Below are positions 1 to 11,450 of a stretch of 64,000 nucleotides of DNA, one piece after another. Origin of the DNA: Ifrita kowaldi (Eukaryota > Chordata > Aves > Passeriformes > Cinclosomatidae); NCBI GenBank assembly GCA_013398055.1, contig VZRS01001450.1:604059-668058 (forward strand). The letters run 5' to 3'. Every line of letters starts with the position of its first letter. The first letter of the stretch is position 1. Made by a program: the position numbers and the translations under genes. The notes under the pieces were generated by a model. That model saw nothing but the letters and a program-made list of their open reading frames with translations, searched no databases and was not told the DNA's origin.

Positions 1-961
1 CTCCTTAGCCAGTGTAACATGAAGTTACATTCGTAAAAGAAATAGTAACAAGAGAGGAGACACTTCAATATTTAAGAATATTTTAAGAGGGGAAAAATTC
101 CATAGTAAGCTTCTAACCCTAAATATACTTTTTCTCTCTTATGTCATCCTACCTAGCTGCTATTCTGACTTTTTTTACCTCTTTCTTGTGAAAAAAGGTC
201 TCACCCCGGCCTACACTACAAGAATAGGTGATGTGTGTACAAACAAGAGACAAACAAGTCCTGAAGATATGACATTCAGCTGTAAAAAGCAAGAGGTTTC
301 TTGAGCTTGTAAATGGACCCTTCACCTAATGTTATTCCTCCTTCTTCCTTCCTCAAAAACTCAACAGGGAACCCAAACAGCATCAACATTCCTCACAAAT
401 AACAGTAATTTTTTTTGACAAGGTAATTTTTTATAAAAAGAAGAAAGGAACATGTTCACTCATCTAACATCAGTATTTCAGATATTCCGCCAAAAATAGA
501 CACTCCCAAAATACAAAATATCAATATGATTTTTTCTCCTGTTTTTGAAGATCCTTAGGCATCATTCTCCTTATCAGAGTAAAAAATAGATGCTTTCCTT
601 CTGCATGTTAATTCTCATGATGTTTTGTCTGTGCAGACTCAATTGTATACAGATGATACTCAATGTCCAATGTACCCAATCACAGGTAGCCCTGCAGACA
701 ACTAATGAGGGTCTCTGAGTGGTTGGACTCTAATAACATTTCCAGGTCCTTTTTCATAATTAACTACATGTGTTACAGGCACATGGGTACAAAATGTGAT
801 TTGAGAACAGGGAGCTGCCATTAGGAATTAGTTGCTACTACAGAGAGATATATTTAGCCATGTATCAAATGAGATAAACTGATGGTAACATTTGAAACTG
901 AATGATAAATGCGGATCCCTCTTTAGGGGGTAAATAATACAGTCCTGTCTTTCAGTCTTTA
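1..961. other. Intronic AT-rich sequence, no feature seen
   Basis: Both strands hold only short chance frames with stops throughout. No repeat family, splice-flanked exon or RNA gene was recognised. By position and strand this is probably part of the RAB3C intron downstream of the 21.8-kb exon. Confidence 0.5.
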
Positions 962-2805
962 TTTGCCCAAGTTAACTATTTTGCAATAGTCCAATTTGTG
1001 TGAGCAGGAACCACTCTCACAGAGGATGCAGAACTGAGATCTAAAAGTGAAAATTAAGATCTTCACTTGCAAGGGATTTCAACTCTGGAAGCTCCTGACA
1101 GCAGGAAGGAGTACGAAGACAAAGAACAGAGGTTCTTCCGAACAAGTTCTTGTGCATGGCAGAGGCAAGTATGCTATTTTCATGCACATATGCAGCATAC
1201 TGGCATGGAAGCCAAATCACAAAAATGACTTATGACTCCCCTCTGAAGAACCCTAGAAATAATTTTGAAAAGACATGGAAAAGTACAGATTTGTGCCAAA
1301 GCCTGTTAGAGACTGAAAAAGACAAAACCAAAATGATTAGTATCACATGCAGCTCATTTACTTAAGTCATATGCTGCAAAATCTTGGCTTGGGTTCAAGG
1401 GAAATGCCTGGCTTTTAGGAAATAAACTATTTAAGATTTCTAATGCAGAACACTACAAAGGACAATTAAATTACAGTCCAGATAATTAACAGTAAGAGGA
1501 ATAGCAGCAAGCATTACACAGTGTTCTCTGACAAATACAAACAAATGAGAAAATGGATTGGTGAGCAGAACTCACTACTGAGAAAACTAATTAGATATCT
1601 TCTTCCTAAGCTACAGTTATGAAGCACAGATTCCTGCCCCCATAAATAACAGGAGAAAACAATGAAATTCTTGCCAGTTTGTTCTAAAATTCTTTCCTGA
1701 TCTAATGTATTGCCCCAGGAGACCTTCTGCTGCCTGGCCCATATCCCATTGGGATCTATGTTGCCCTTTTACAAACATGAAAACATACACATTTGTAGAA
1801 CATTTCAGGAAAAGAAGACAACTTTTAAAAGCGGTATAAAAAACGACCAATCAAAAATTCTAATAGAGTTAAAAAATCATACAAGATCCTCAGCAAGTTG
1901 TTTATAAGGCACTGTGTTGCTGACTATAAAGTAGCTTTTGCTTATGAAACATCATGCCCGGAAATGCTTATAAAATATAAAATTTAAAGAAGTACAGCCT
2001 CTTTCTCCAACACATAGTGGCAAGAGCATTGGGATCAGGTGGACCCTCCGCAAGTCTGCAGATGGCACCAAGCTGAGTGGTGCTATTGACATACCTGAAG
2101 GACGGGATGCCATCCAGAGGGACCTGGACAGGCTTTGCAGGGGGCCTATGGGAATCTCATGAAGTTCAATAAGGCCAAGTGCAAAGTCCTGCACATGGGC
2201 CAGGGCAATCCCAACAAATACAGGCTGGGCAGTGCACGGATTGAGAGCAGCCCTACTGAGAAGGACTTGGGGGTGCTGGTGGGTGAGAGGCTGGACATGA
2301 CCCAGCCATGGGCACTCACAGCCCAGAGAGCCAAATGTGTCCTGGGCTGCAACCCGGGCAGTGTGGGCAGCAGGGCCCAGCGGGGGCTGCCAACATAAGA
2401 CAGATTTGGATCTGTTGAAGCAAGTCCAGATGAGGGAAAATGATCAGGGGTCTTGAGCATGTGTTTGTGAGGAAAGGCTGAGAGAGCTGGGGTTGTTCAG
2501 CCTGGAGAAGAGGTGGCTTTGGGGTGACCTTATAGCACTTTCCAGTACCTAAAGGGGAGTCTGTAAGAAGGCTGGAAAGGGAGTTTTTGCAAGGGCATGT
2601 AGATAGGACAAGGGGCAATGGCTTTAAACTGAATGAGGGCAGATTTAGATGAGATACAGGAAAGAAATTCTTTACTTTGGAAAGAGGATGGTGAAGCACT
2701 GGAACAGGTTGCCCAGGAAAGCTGTGGATGCCCCATCCCCGGAAGTATTGAAGAGCAGGCTGCATGGAACTTCGAGCAACCTGGCCTTGTGGAAGGTATC
2801 CCTCT
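962..2805 (+). repeat. Tandem duplication, copy 1 (1844 bp)
   Basis: This segment is repeated at a constant offset of 1845 bases (962 matches 2807, and 2805 matches 4650). I noticed only about four substitutions over the whole length, for example at 1584, 2192, 2375 and 2382. It contains about 1.07 kb of unique-looking intron followed by a CR1 fragment that stops abruptly at a single N (2806). The N exactly at the junction suggests a joined pair of haplotypes or an assembly artefact rather than a biological tandem duplication, but the sequence alone does not decide. Confidence 0.95.
2036..2805 (+). mobile_element. CR1 LINE fragment, 3' part, truncated at the N
   Basis: The sequence follows the 3' region of an avian CR1 element in sense orientation. 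It starts near the segment encoding the end of the reverse transcriptase (GCAGATGGCACCAAGCTGAG), runs through GAAGTTCAATAAGGCCAAGT and the GTTCAGCCTGGAGAAGAGG block, and reaches the 3' UTR. Its last 80 bp are missing because the duplicated block ends at 2805. Stops interrupt every frame. It is 5'-truncated, as most CR1 copies are. Confidence 0.93.
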
Positions 2806-2806
2806 N

Positions 2807-4650
2807 TTTGCCCAAGTTAACTATTTTGCAATAGTCCAATTTGTGTGAGCAGGAACCACTCTCACAGAGGATGCAGAACTGAGATCTAAAAGTGAAAATT
2901 AAGATCTTCACTTGCAAGGGATTTCAACTCTGGAAGCTCCTGACAGCAGGAAGGAGTACGAAGACAAAGAACAGAGGTTCTTCCGAACAAGTTCTTGTGC
3001 ATGGCAGAGGCAAGTATGCTATTTTCATGCACATATGCAGCATACTGGCATGGAAGCCAAATCACAAAAATGACTTATGACTCCCCTCTGAAGAACCCTA
3101 GAAATAATTTTGAAAAGACATGGAAAAGTACAGATTTGTGCCAAAGCCTGTTAGAGACTGAAAAAGACAAAACCAAAATGATTAGTATCACATGCAGCTC
3201 ATTTACTTAAGTCATATGCTGCAAAATCTTGGCTTGGGTTCAAGGGAAATGCCTGGCTTTTAGGAAATAAACTATTTAAGATTTCTAATGCAGAACACTA
3301 CAAAGGACAATTAAATTACAGTCCAGATAATTAACAGTAAGAGGAATAGCAGCAAGCATTACACAGTGTTCTCTGACAAATACAAACAAATGAGAAAATG
3401 GATTGGTGAGCAGAACTCACTACTGAGAAAACGAATTAGATATCTTCTTCCTAAGCTACAGTTATGAAGCACAGATTCCTGCCCCCATAAATAACAGGAG
3501 AAAACAATGAAATTCTTGCCAGTTTGTTCTAAAATTCTTTCCTGATCTAATGTATTGCCCCAGGAGACCTTCTGCTGCCTGGCCCATATCCCATTGGGAT
3601 CTATGTTGCCCTTTTACAAACATGAAAACATACACATTTGTAGAACATTTCAGGAAAAGAAGACAACTTTTAAAAGCGGTATAAAAAACGACCAATCAAA
3701 AATTCTAATAGAGTTAAAAAATCATACAAGATCCTCAGCAAGTTGTTTATAAGGCACTGTGTTGCTGACTATAAAGTAGCTTTTGCTTATGAAACATCAT
3801 GCCCGGAAATGCTTATAAAATATAAAATTTAAAGAAGTACAGCCTCTTTCTCCAACACATAGTGGCAAGAGCATTGGGATCAGGTGGACCCTCCGCAAGT
3901 CTGCAGATGGCACCAAGCTGAGTGGTGCTATTGACATACCTGAAGGACGGGATGCCATCCAGAGGGACCTGGACAGGCTTTGCAGGGGGCCTATGGGAAT
4001 CTCATGAAGTTCAATAAGGCCAAGTGCAAAGTCCTGCGCATGGGCCAGGGCAATCCCAACAAATACAGGCTGGGCAGTGCACGGATTGAGAGCAGCCCTA
4101 CTGAGAAGGACTTGGGGGTGCTGGTGGGTGAGAGGCTGGACATGACCCAGCCATGGGCACTCACAGCCCAGAGAGCCAAATGTGTCCTGGGCTGCAACCC
4201 GGGCAGTGTGGGCAGCAGGTCCCAGCTGGGGCTGCCAACATAAGACAGATTTGGATCTGTTGAAGCAAGTCCAGATGAGGGAAAATGATCAGGGGTCTTG
4301 AGCATGTGTTTGTGAGGAAAGGCTGAGAGAGCTGGGGTTGTTCAGCCTGGAGAAGAGGTGGCTTTGGGGTGACCTTATAGCACTTTCCAGTACCTAAAGG
4401 GGAGTCTGTAAGAAGGCTGGAAAGGGAGTTTTTGCAAGGGCATGTAGATAGGACAAGGGGCAATGGCTTTAAACTGAATGAGGGCAGATTTAGATGAGAT
4501 ACAGGAAAGAAATTCTTTACTTTGGAAAGAGGATGGTGAAGCACTGGAACAGGTTGCCCAGGAAAGCTGTGGATGCCCCATCCCCGGAAGTATTGAAGAG
4601 CAGGCTGCATGGAACTTCGAGCAACCTGGCCTTGTGGAAGGTATCCCTCT
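2807..4650 (+). repeat. Tandem duplication, copy 2 (1844 bp)
   Basis: Near-identical second copy of 962-2805. It starts one base after the N at 2806. Unlike copy 1, its right edge runs on without a break into the remaining 80 bp of the CR1 3' end (4651-4730) and then unique intron. Deleting one copy plus the N would leave a single uninterrupted CR1 insertion, which is the simplest ancestral arrangement. Confidence 0.95.
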
Positions 4651-4730
4651 CCATGGCAGAGGTGTTGAAACTAGATGATCTTTAAGGTCTCTTCCCAAAG
4701 ACCCAACCCAAAATATTCCATGATTCTATA
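3881..4730 (+). mobile_element. CR1 LINE copy, 5'-truncated, with intact 3' end
   Basis: Same CR1 as at 2036-2805, seen in the second duplication copy. This one retains the 3' terminus, with AACTAGATGATCTTTAAGG followed by a diverged end near CATGATTCTATA. The CR1 family moves by target-primed reverse transcription and leaves 5'-truncated copies. This copy has no intact open frame. Confidence 0.94.
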
Positions 4731-7700
4731 AACACCTTTATTAGTGGTGTACAGAACCTATCAGCCTGAAACAGGTAGTACAACCTATCTTCAAAGGACT
4801 GGAAAATATAACCTCACACCAAAATAAATTGGTGTGTATTTGTAAAAATATAGCATCAGCGCCATTTCCTGGACCAAAACAGTATAGATTTCCTAGAATA
4901 TTCCAGATTCTGCCATGAAGGTTTTTCAATATACATCCATGATTCAAACAAAACTCAGACAATCATTTGGTCTCCATGGAGACATCAGATCAAATAATCA
5001 ATATACCTCTTTTTTTTTTCCCTAAAATGGATGCAAGCGTCTATACATACACAGTGGGATTCAGATTTATTGTTTTGCTTGAAATTTCTGCTTTGATGGC
5101 TATGCTTTTCAAACCATTTCTGAAAAATTAACAAAGCTGCCATATTCACATCTTTGAGCTCTAAACTTTCCTGACGGATAATTACTATCCACCTTGGTAT
5201 TCCTTCTGAAAAAAATCCTTTTTTTCGCCAGCCGGTGAAATTCAGAATGTGAACAAAGGCACCTGTTTCGAATAAACAAAAAAATACCCTAATATTATTA
5301 ACTATTGGCATCATCTCAGCAATGGCATCCTGCTAAAGGAGGGTTCTGCATTCATAATTCATTCTGCCTCCATAACATCATTTGTGCTACTCCTAATCTG
5401 CCCAAAGTGTTCTGGTGGTCATCACTTTACAGCACGCCAATTTTTGCTAAAATTCTGAAAACCCATGACTAAACTGAAATTAATCTCTCACCCATTGGCT
5501 ATTCTGACTTTCAAAGGTCTCCCTTCTTTTTAAGCTGATAAAGGTGTGATTCAGCCATCAAAAATATAAGCATCTCTTTTACTATACTTATGCACACTTC
5601 TTCCTCTTTTTAACAGAACATACATTTCCAGAAAAATTTTTAGATCCTCTTTTGTTTTAGAGATTTTAGTACAGAACAAAGAATCTTCTGAAGATAGATA
5701 TTTCTGGCTATCAGTTATAGAGCCATGGTAGACTACTAGCTTTGGACAGATACCTAAATCTTAGCTTATTAAGACCTTAAGTTTCTGATTTCACTTCTAC
5801 ATTACCTCCCTTTCTGCCACTTTCTAATTTTAAGCCTGTATCTCCATCTAATGAAGCTTGTTTGTTAACTTGGCTCTTTTCACCTTGGGGGAACACTGAG
5901 AACCAACTGTGTACCAATTGAAAACCTCTCCCTATGTGCAACAGTTACTTACAACTTCAGAACAGAAAAATTGAGAAGTTGCTACTGTATTCTTTTCTGA
6001 AGGCTTTTTTGTTTGAATTACTCAGAAGTGAACATCATCAGGTTTGGAAGTTCTGTCCATAAATTTACCAGATGTAGAAATCTGAGTGGAAATTGCATCA
6101 GATAGGTCCAGGAAAAAATTTAGTTGTGTGAGAGAAAATTTTTCTGATGTAATAGTTAGAAGTCAGCGTTGATATAATGTGGCTGTTGACTCAATCACAA
6201 TAGTCACAGCACTTAGAGGGTAATGGCTAAGTTAGATTTACAGGTGATTTGGTTCTAGATGAAGTACAGTCAATCACTTGAATTAAGACTTTCAAAGACA
6301 TTAAAAGCTATTAAATTTATTTTGTTCCTCCCTAACCTCCTCAAAGACCAACTACAAAATCCCTTTCAGAAACAGAAAACAGAGCCTATTAATCTCCAAA
6401 ATGCTGAAAGTCTGGCAGCCCTCGAGATACAATTTGGGTTATCAAGGGGATGAATCACAGTGATCTGACATTAGTTCTCTCAGTCTTGGAAATGATTTGC
6501 CATAGAGAAAGATTTGTTCTGTTATTATAAGCTATATCTGATCAAAAAACTATGAAACAGTCAACCACATTGAAAACCTTTGTACTAACAAAATCCATAA
6601 GACATTCAGAAAAAAAAATCCTCTATTACTTAGGTTTGTAGTTATATTCAATGACACAAAACAATGGAAAATATACTAATGGGCATTTCATGTGGGTAAA
6701 AATTTGTAAAGTAAAAGAAACTTTCAACATTTAAAATTCCATTCTAAATAGGCCATAGGTTAGGTTTATAACCGCATTAAAGAAGATATTCCCTTATCAC
6801 TGGATTTAACTGTATGTTTCCAAGAGAAATACCATAGTAGAAGGTAAGTGCTACTTTTGAAAACTAGAGTTCTCACAAGAAACATACACTCATTTTGGTC
6901 TGTTGAAAGTTATATATGGGCAAATCACTAACCCAGTCTCTCTTCTACATGATCAGAAGAAAACATCTGTTAGGAAGTGAGTTCTCCTGGCATGCAGAAC
7001 AACCCCATTTTCTAAGAACTTATGTGCACAAGGGGAAAAAAAATGAATTTACTTTCGCATTCAGCAATTTATCTGAGTTGGGCTGTAAATTAGGGCAAAC
7101 CTATTTACTGGATACTCTTTATATTCTCACTACACTAGATGTAAGTAAACAAGGTAAAAAAACAAAAGGTCAAATGAAAAACACCCCAAACTCAGAAATG
7201 CAAGGACAGTCATGCTGCACCCCTGTGTCCCTTCATGGTGTGGTTGTGTACTGTATGCTGGCAACATTGCTTTGCACAGGGATTGAACTGAGACAAAATT
7301 GTTTAAGATGAATGTATGTTCATCACTGTCAACAGAGACAGCCCCTAGCATCTTGGAGAGTATGTTCAAAAGACAACAGTCTCCTGATCCACACCTAACT
7401 CAGTCTAGCCTGAGTATCTTCCACTCCTAAAGAAAGTGTATACATTGATTTATTCTTTTATACACAGAGAAGGAAAGTCATGCAATGTTATTTCACTTCC
7501 TAACTGAAAACACAAAACGAAAAACATCACAGAATTAGTCCCAAGGGCTGTGTTGTGGTCAGAGTGAACCCCACAGTTTATACAATGGAGGAAGATAAAA
7601 GAATCTAAGAGCTCCAGAGAGAATGGTCATTGCAAGCTGGGTGAGAGACAGTAGTGCTCCTATGTTTGCAGGGGGAAAATAGGGCTTTCCAAGTCAAGGT

Positions 7701-8983
7701 TACTCAACTTATTTTTCCAAGATGTCCCACAAGCGTTTTTATTTCTGGCCAAATACACTAGGCTAGTGTATTAGTTTTTTTGTGTACTAGTCAGGCTAAT
7801 CATGCAAACTACTCTTTTTCCCTCATTTTCTTTCCTTACTTACATGTGTGAGAATGTATTTTATATCTGCGTTCCTTCCACACACCATGTCTGATTGTCC
7901 TACAGGACACCACTGGCCCAAATAGGAATGGCTAAGAACCACTGCATTGGAGCCAGGAATTTCTAAAGGAATTCAGATAGAAATAGACTGTGATATCTGA
8001 TACTTCAAAAGAAGAAAAAAAATTATAGTTTATCAAAAGAAAGCTAGTATGTAATCTATCTTAAACTACAAAATACAAAATCTAGCTCTTAGCAATATTT
8101 AAAAATGGGAATCAAAGCACAAGTATTACCAGATGATTTTCTGGAATCCACCCAGTTCCTGACTCCACATCCTTCACCACAGTGAAACAAGAAGACTGCA
8201 GTCCTGCCCTGCCTTACCTACAACCTCTTCTGTGACCACACAGCCCTTAAAAATCCTTGTGTTAGGGGACAGGCAGGCCAATTTCCTATTTCCCTGGATC
8301 CTGTTATTTTCAAAGTATTAAGACTCATTTGTATATAACAGAGGCCTGAGCACTAAAATGGCCATGACTGAATTATCTTGCACTTGTCTTGCTAGGAAAT
8401 ACAGCTTCATAAAAAGCAGGGAAGCTTTTCCTGAGAGGGCAAAGAACTTATCTCTTTTGCAGCTAATAAACATGTATACACAGCCAGTCTCACTGGGTCA
8501 AATGAAAAACATTCTAGCTAGTTGGTATCCTCTCTAATAGTGTTCATTAAATATTCAGGGAAATTGCAACAAGGTGGATATATATGATAGTCCTTTTCAA
8601 CATCCTCCCAACCTCCAACCACAAGAAGCTCTGTGGTTTCCTGAGCTAGAAGTAGTTTCTATGTCTATAAATACTCTCAGTGAGTATCTCTTAAGACAAG
8701 TTTTCCCAGACTTCCCTTAATTCACATAAACTTATACCAAGAAGTTCCACTGCTCATCTATATGTATAGGACTGACAAAATATATGAAGAATTCCAGGTT
8801 TTCTTTCTATCCATTTAAAATCACAGGCTCATTCTCCTCCTACAGATCAGCTCTTATGACGGCTGGTTTAAAACAGGATATTTCTTTAGAGAGCCTCAGC
8901 CTTTCAATTAAAGCAAGAAAAAAGTTTTAGCTCTAAGTATATGTAAGTTTAATCTCCAGAGCTGATGTCCAATTAAGAGTGTT
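4731..8983. other. Intronic AT-rich sequence, no supported feature
   Basis: No known repeat or exon was recognised. A 131-codon open frame on the plus strand at 6916-7311 has no recognisable domain, compositional bias or splice context and is most likely a chance frame. Homopolymer runs occur near 5011 and 6610. Confidence 0.45.
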
Positions 8984-9050
8984 ATGTACAAATGTCTTCT
9001 ATCATTGCTTCTTCCATGTACAAATGCCATCTTCTATCATTGCTTCTTCC
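8984..9050 (+). repeat. Short direct tandem duplication (32/35 bp)
   Basis: A unit beginning ATGTACAAATG and ending CATTGCTTCTTCC occurs at 8984-9015 and again at 9016-9050. The second copy carries three extra bases (CCA). This looks like a local slippage duplication. Confidence 0.9.
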
Positions 9051-10035
9051 ACTCAGTTTAAGGTTCCTGTTTCTGCACAATCATACTGGCATTCATTATC
9101 TTCAGCATAGCGGCATTTGTCCTAGACTATCTGACTTTTCTGTAAGGTCTTTTCATCCTTCAGGCTGCTAATTACTATTTTGCTTCAAGTTTGACATTCA
9201 TTTTCACAGGACTCCTCATATATGCTTCCATCACATCTTTCTTTTCGTTTTCTCTCTTCCCCTCTAATTAGAACAATACTGTTTATCCCAGCCTTTCTAT
9301 TTCCCAGCCAAAGCCACTATAATCCCCCCTGCCATTATACGATCTTTTTAATGTCTTTCTGCCTTAGTAAGTTCCATACTACCTGCAACATGGTAAAAGA
9401 CATGTTCCCACTCAGCAGCTGTTTAGTGAGCTTCTTTGTCTACCAGACACATCATGTCCAAAGACCAAACTGATTTCCTGTTGAACACCCTTGCTTCTGT
9501 GATGATTCTGCTACATGCCACCAGCTCTACCTTAAGTGATGCAGCCAGCCACTGGCACTGCTTTGACCCCCTCAATAAATTAAGCTGCCAGAAGCAGAGT
9601 CCTCTGAAAAGAAAGCATTATTAGTATCTGGCAGATGGACATTCAGAGAGGAAGTTGGTCTAAATTAGAGCAGAAAAAAGGTTGGTGGCTCATGGACAAG
9701 AAGCAAGACAAATACCTGAATCCTTCAGGTACTGTATACAAGACCACCTCCATATTCAAAACGTCATACAAGATTGGGGAAGTAGCAATTGCGAGTACTC
9801 CGGAAGGACGAAGTGCCACTTGTCAGCCCAAATCCACACAAGCTTTCTAAGTCAATCCATGAATGCCTCTGTCTGAATGCCTCTCATCATACCGATGATC
9901 AGTGCATCCTGTTCACTTGTTACAGGCTTCTTCAGCACATTGACACGGGCCTGCTTACACATTTTTTTCTTGTCTGAACTGTTTCTCAAAAGAGGATTGT
10001 GCATTTTGGAAAAAATTAAGTGTGTTTGTGGAAAA
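9051..10035. other. Intronic sequence, no feature seen
   Basis: Only short overlapping chance frames in several frames and both strands. No repeat family or exon was recognised. Confidence 0.45.
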
Positions 10036-10070
10036 AAACCAAACCAAACCAAACCAAACCAAATCAAACC
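10036..10070 (+). repeat. (AAACC)n microsatellite
   Basis: About six to seven units of the pentamer AAACC, one of them altered to AAATC. It is followed by AAACTTTACAAAAAAC. A similar array with a similar right flank is at 28701-28735. Confidence 0.93.
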
Positions 10071-11402
10071 ATAAACTTTACAAAAAACCAAAGTATTAGT
10101 CTTGCCTTTGTTTTCTGGAGTCAAAAAACTCATATTATTTGTCCCCTTCTATTTCCATTAGTTCCTCTATGTAATACAATAGGGTTTTTTCTTCACTTGT
10201 TATCAGTTTCTCCATACAAAGTATCTCCACTGCAGTAGATAATGAAATAGTCCCATTTCCTCTGGAAATACTTCACCAGGCACAAGCATATTAACTTTTT
10301 TTCAGTAGGAATCCTTTTGGTTTTGTGCCTTTATTTGGTGGTATTAACTAAGTAACCTATAATTTAAAAAGTAATTTCTTATTCTTGTTCCCAAAGTGTC
10401 CAATTTGGTATTGTTAAATTAAACTCCATTTCTATTACCTGACACTTGAAAGTCAGTAGGGTTTTTTTATGTATGATGTAGTGATCCTCTTCTATACTGT
10501 TAGCATGCTCCCACTTGCCGCCATTTACAATCATTACTAGCATATACATACTACGTATTAAGTTTACCAACTATTTGAGTCCTAAAACCTTTCCAGAATG
10601 CATTTTAAGTCTGATGTCCTCTCCTGTCAAAACAGCTTGTCATTAGGTCCTCACCCACTCTTCTTTCCACTACTAAAGTCAGTGTTGTCCAGCAAATTAC
10701 CTTGATTCCTTTTATTGATACAGTTGAAGAATCTTACATTTACACTCAGACAGCTTAGATGCTCTCACACTTCAGCTCTCACCTTTTTAGTTCACTGTTA
10801 GCATACGTGATGCTATATCACGTGTGATCATATCCAGCAAAATCTAGAAATCCTAACCACAGAATTCTCCAAAGAAATTGTAATTGAAGTGAATTGCACT
10901 AATGGCTCTTACAAAGTCTTGTAAGATGACTAGAATTTTAATATCTTTTGGAGAAGAGGTCAGATATAAGCAGTCCCAGAAGATTTCAGGACACTGCAGA
11001 AAGTACATGTCCTAATTATAGGTGAATATAGAATTCTGAGACATTAAATATCCAGGTGTTGTTTTTTTATTTAGCTCAGCTCATTCTGGAATGCTTCATT
11101 AAGATGAACAAATATAGGCCTTGCTAGTCACCGTCACAAACCAAACCATCTATAAAGGAAAACCAGAAACCCCTATGAGAGTTTACTTCATATTAGTTTC
11201 TGCAGAGTGGGCTTTATTTCCAAATAAAATAAACCAAAGTCAATAGTATCTAATCTATCTGGGGCAACAATGCCCCAGAGTATCTGAGTATCATTCTTGC
11301 TGTCACAACAGAAAAAGTGATCTCCTGTGGCAGACGTAAATTTCTTTTTCTTTTTATAAATACACATAAATAATAACCTGATGGGCAGAAAAGTAAGAAC
11401 TT
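10071..11402. other. Intronic sequence, no feature seen
   Basis: No exon, RNA gene or repeat family was recognised. All open frames are short. Confidence 0.45.
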
Positions 11403-11450
11403 TATATATATATATAGCTACCACCATATATATATATAGATAGATAGATA
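11403..11450 (+). repeat. (TA)n and (GATA)n microsatellite cluster
   Basis: Two TA runs are separated by GCTACCACCA, and the second passes into three to four GATA units. The two TA runs can pair with each other to form an AT-rich hairpin. Confidence 0.9.

Noticed and set aside
2316..4610. Paired 149-codon minus-strand frames (2316-2765 and 4161-4610)
   Set aside because: They are identical antisense frames of the CR1 in the two copies of the duplication.
6916..7311. 131-codon plus-strand frame as a possible gene
   Set aside because: No recognisable similarity, low-complexity Lys/Gln-rich middle and AT-rich intron context.
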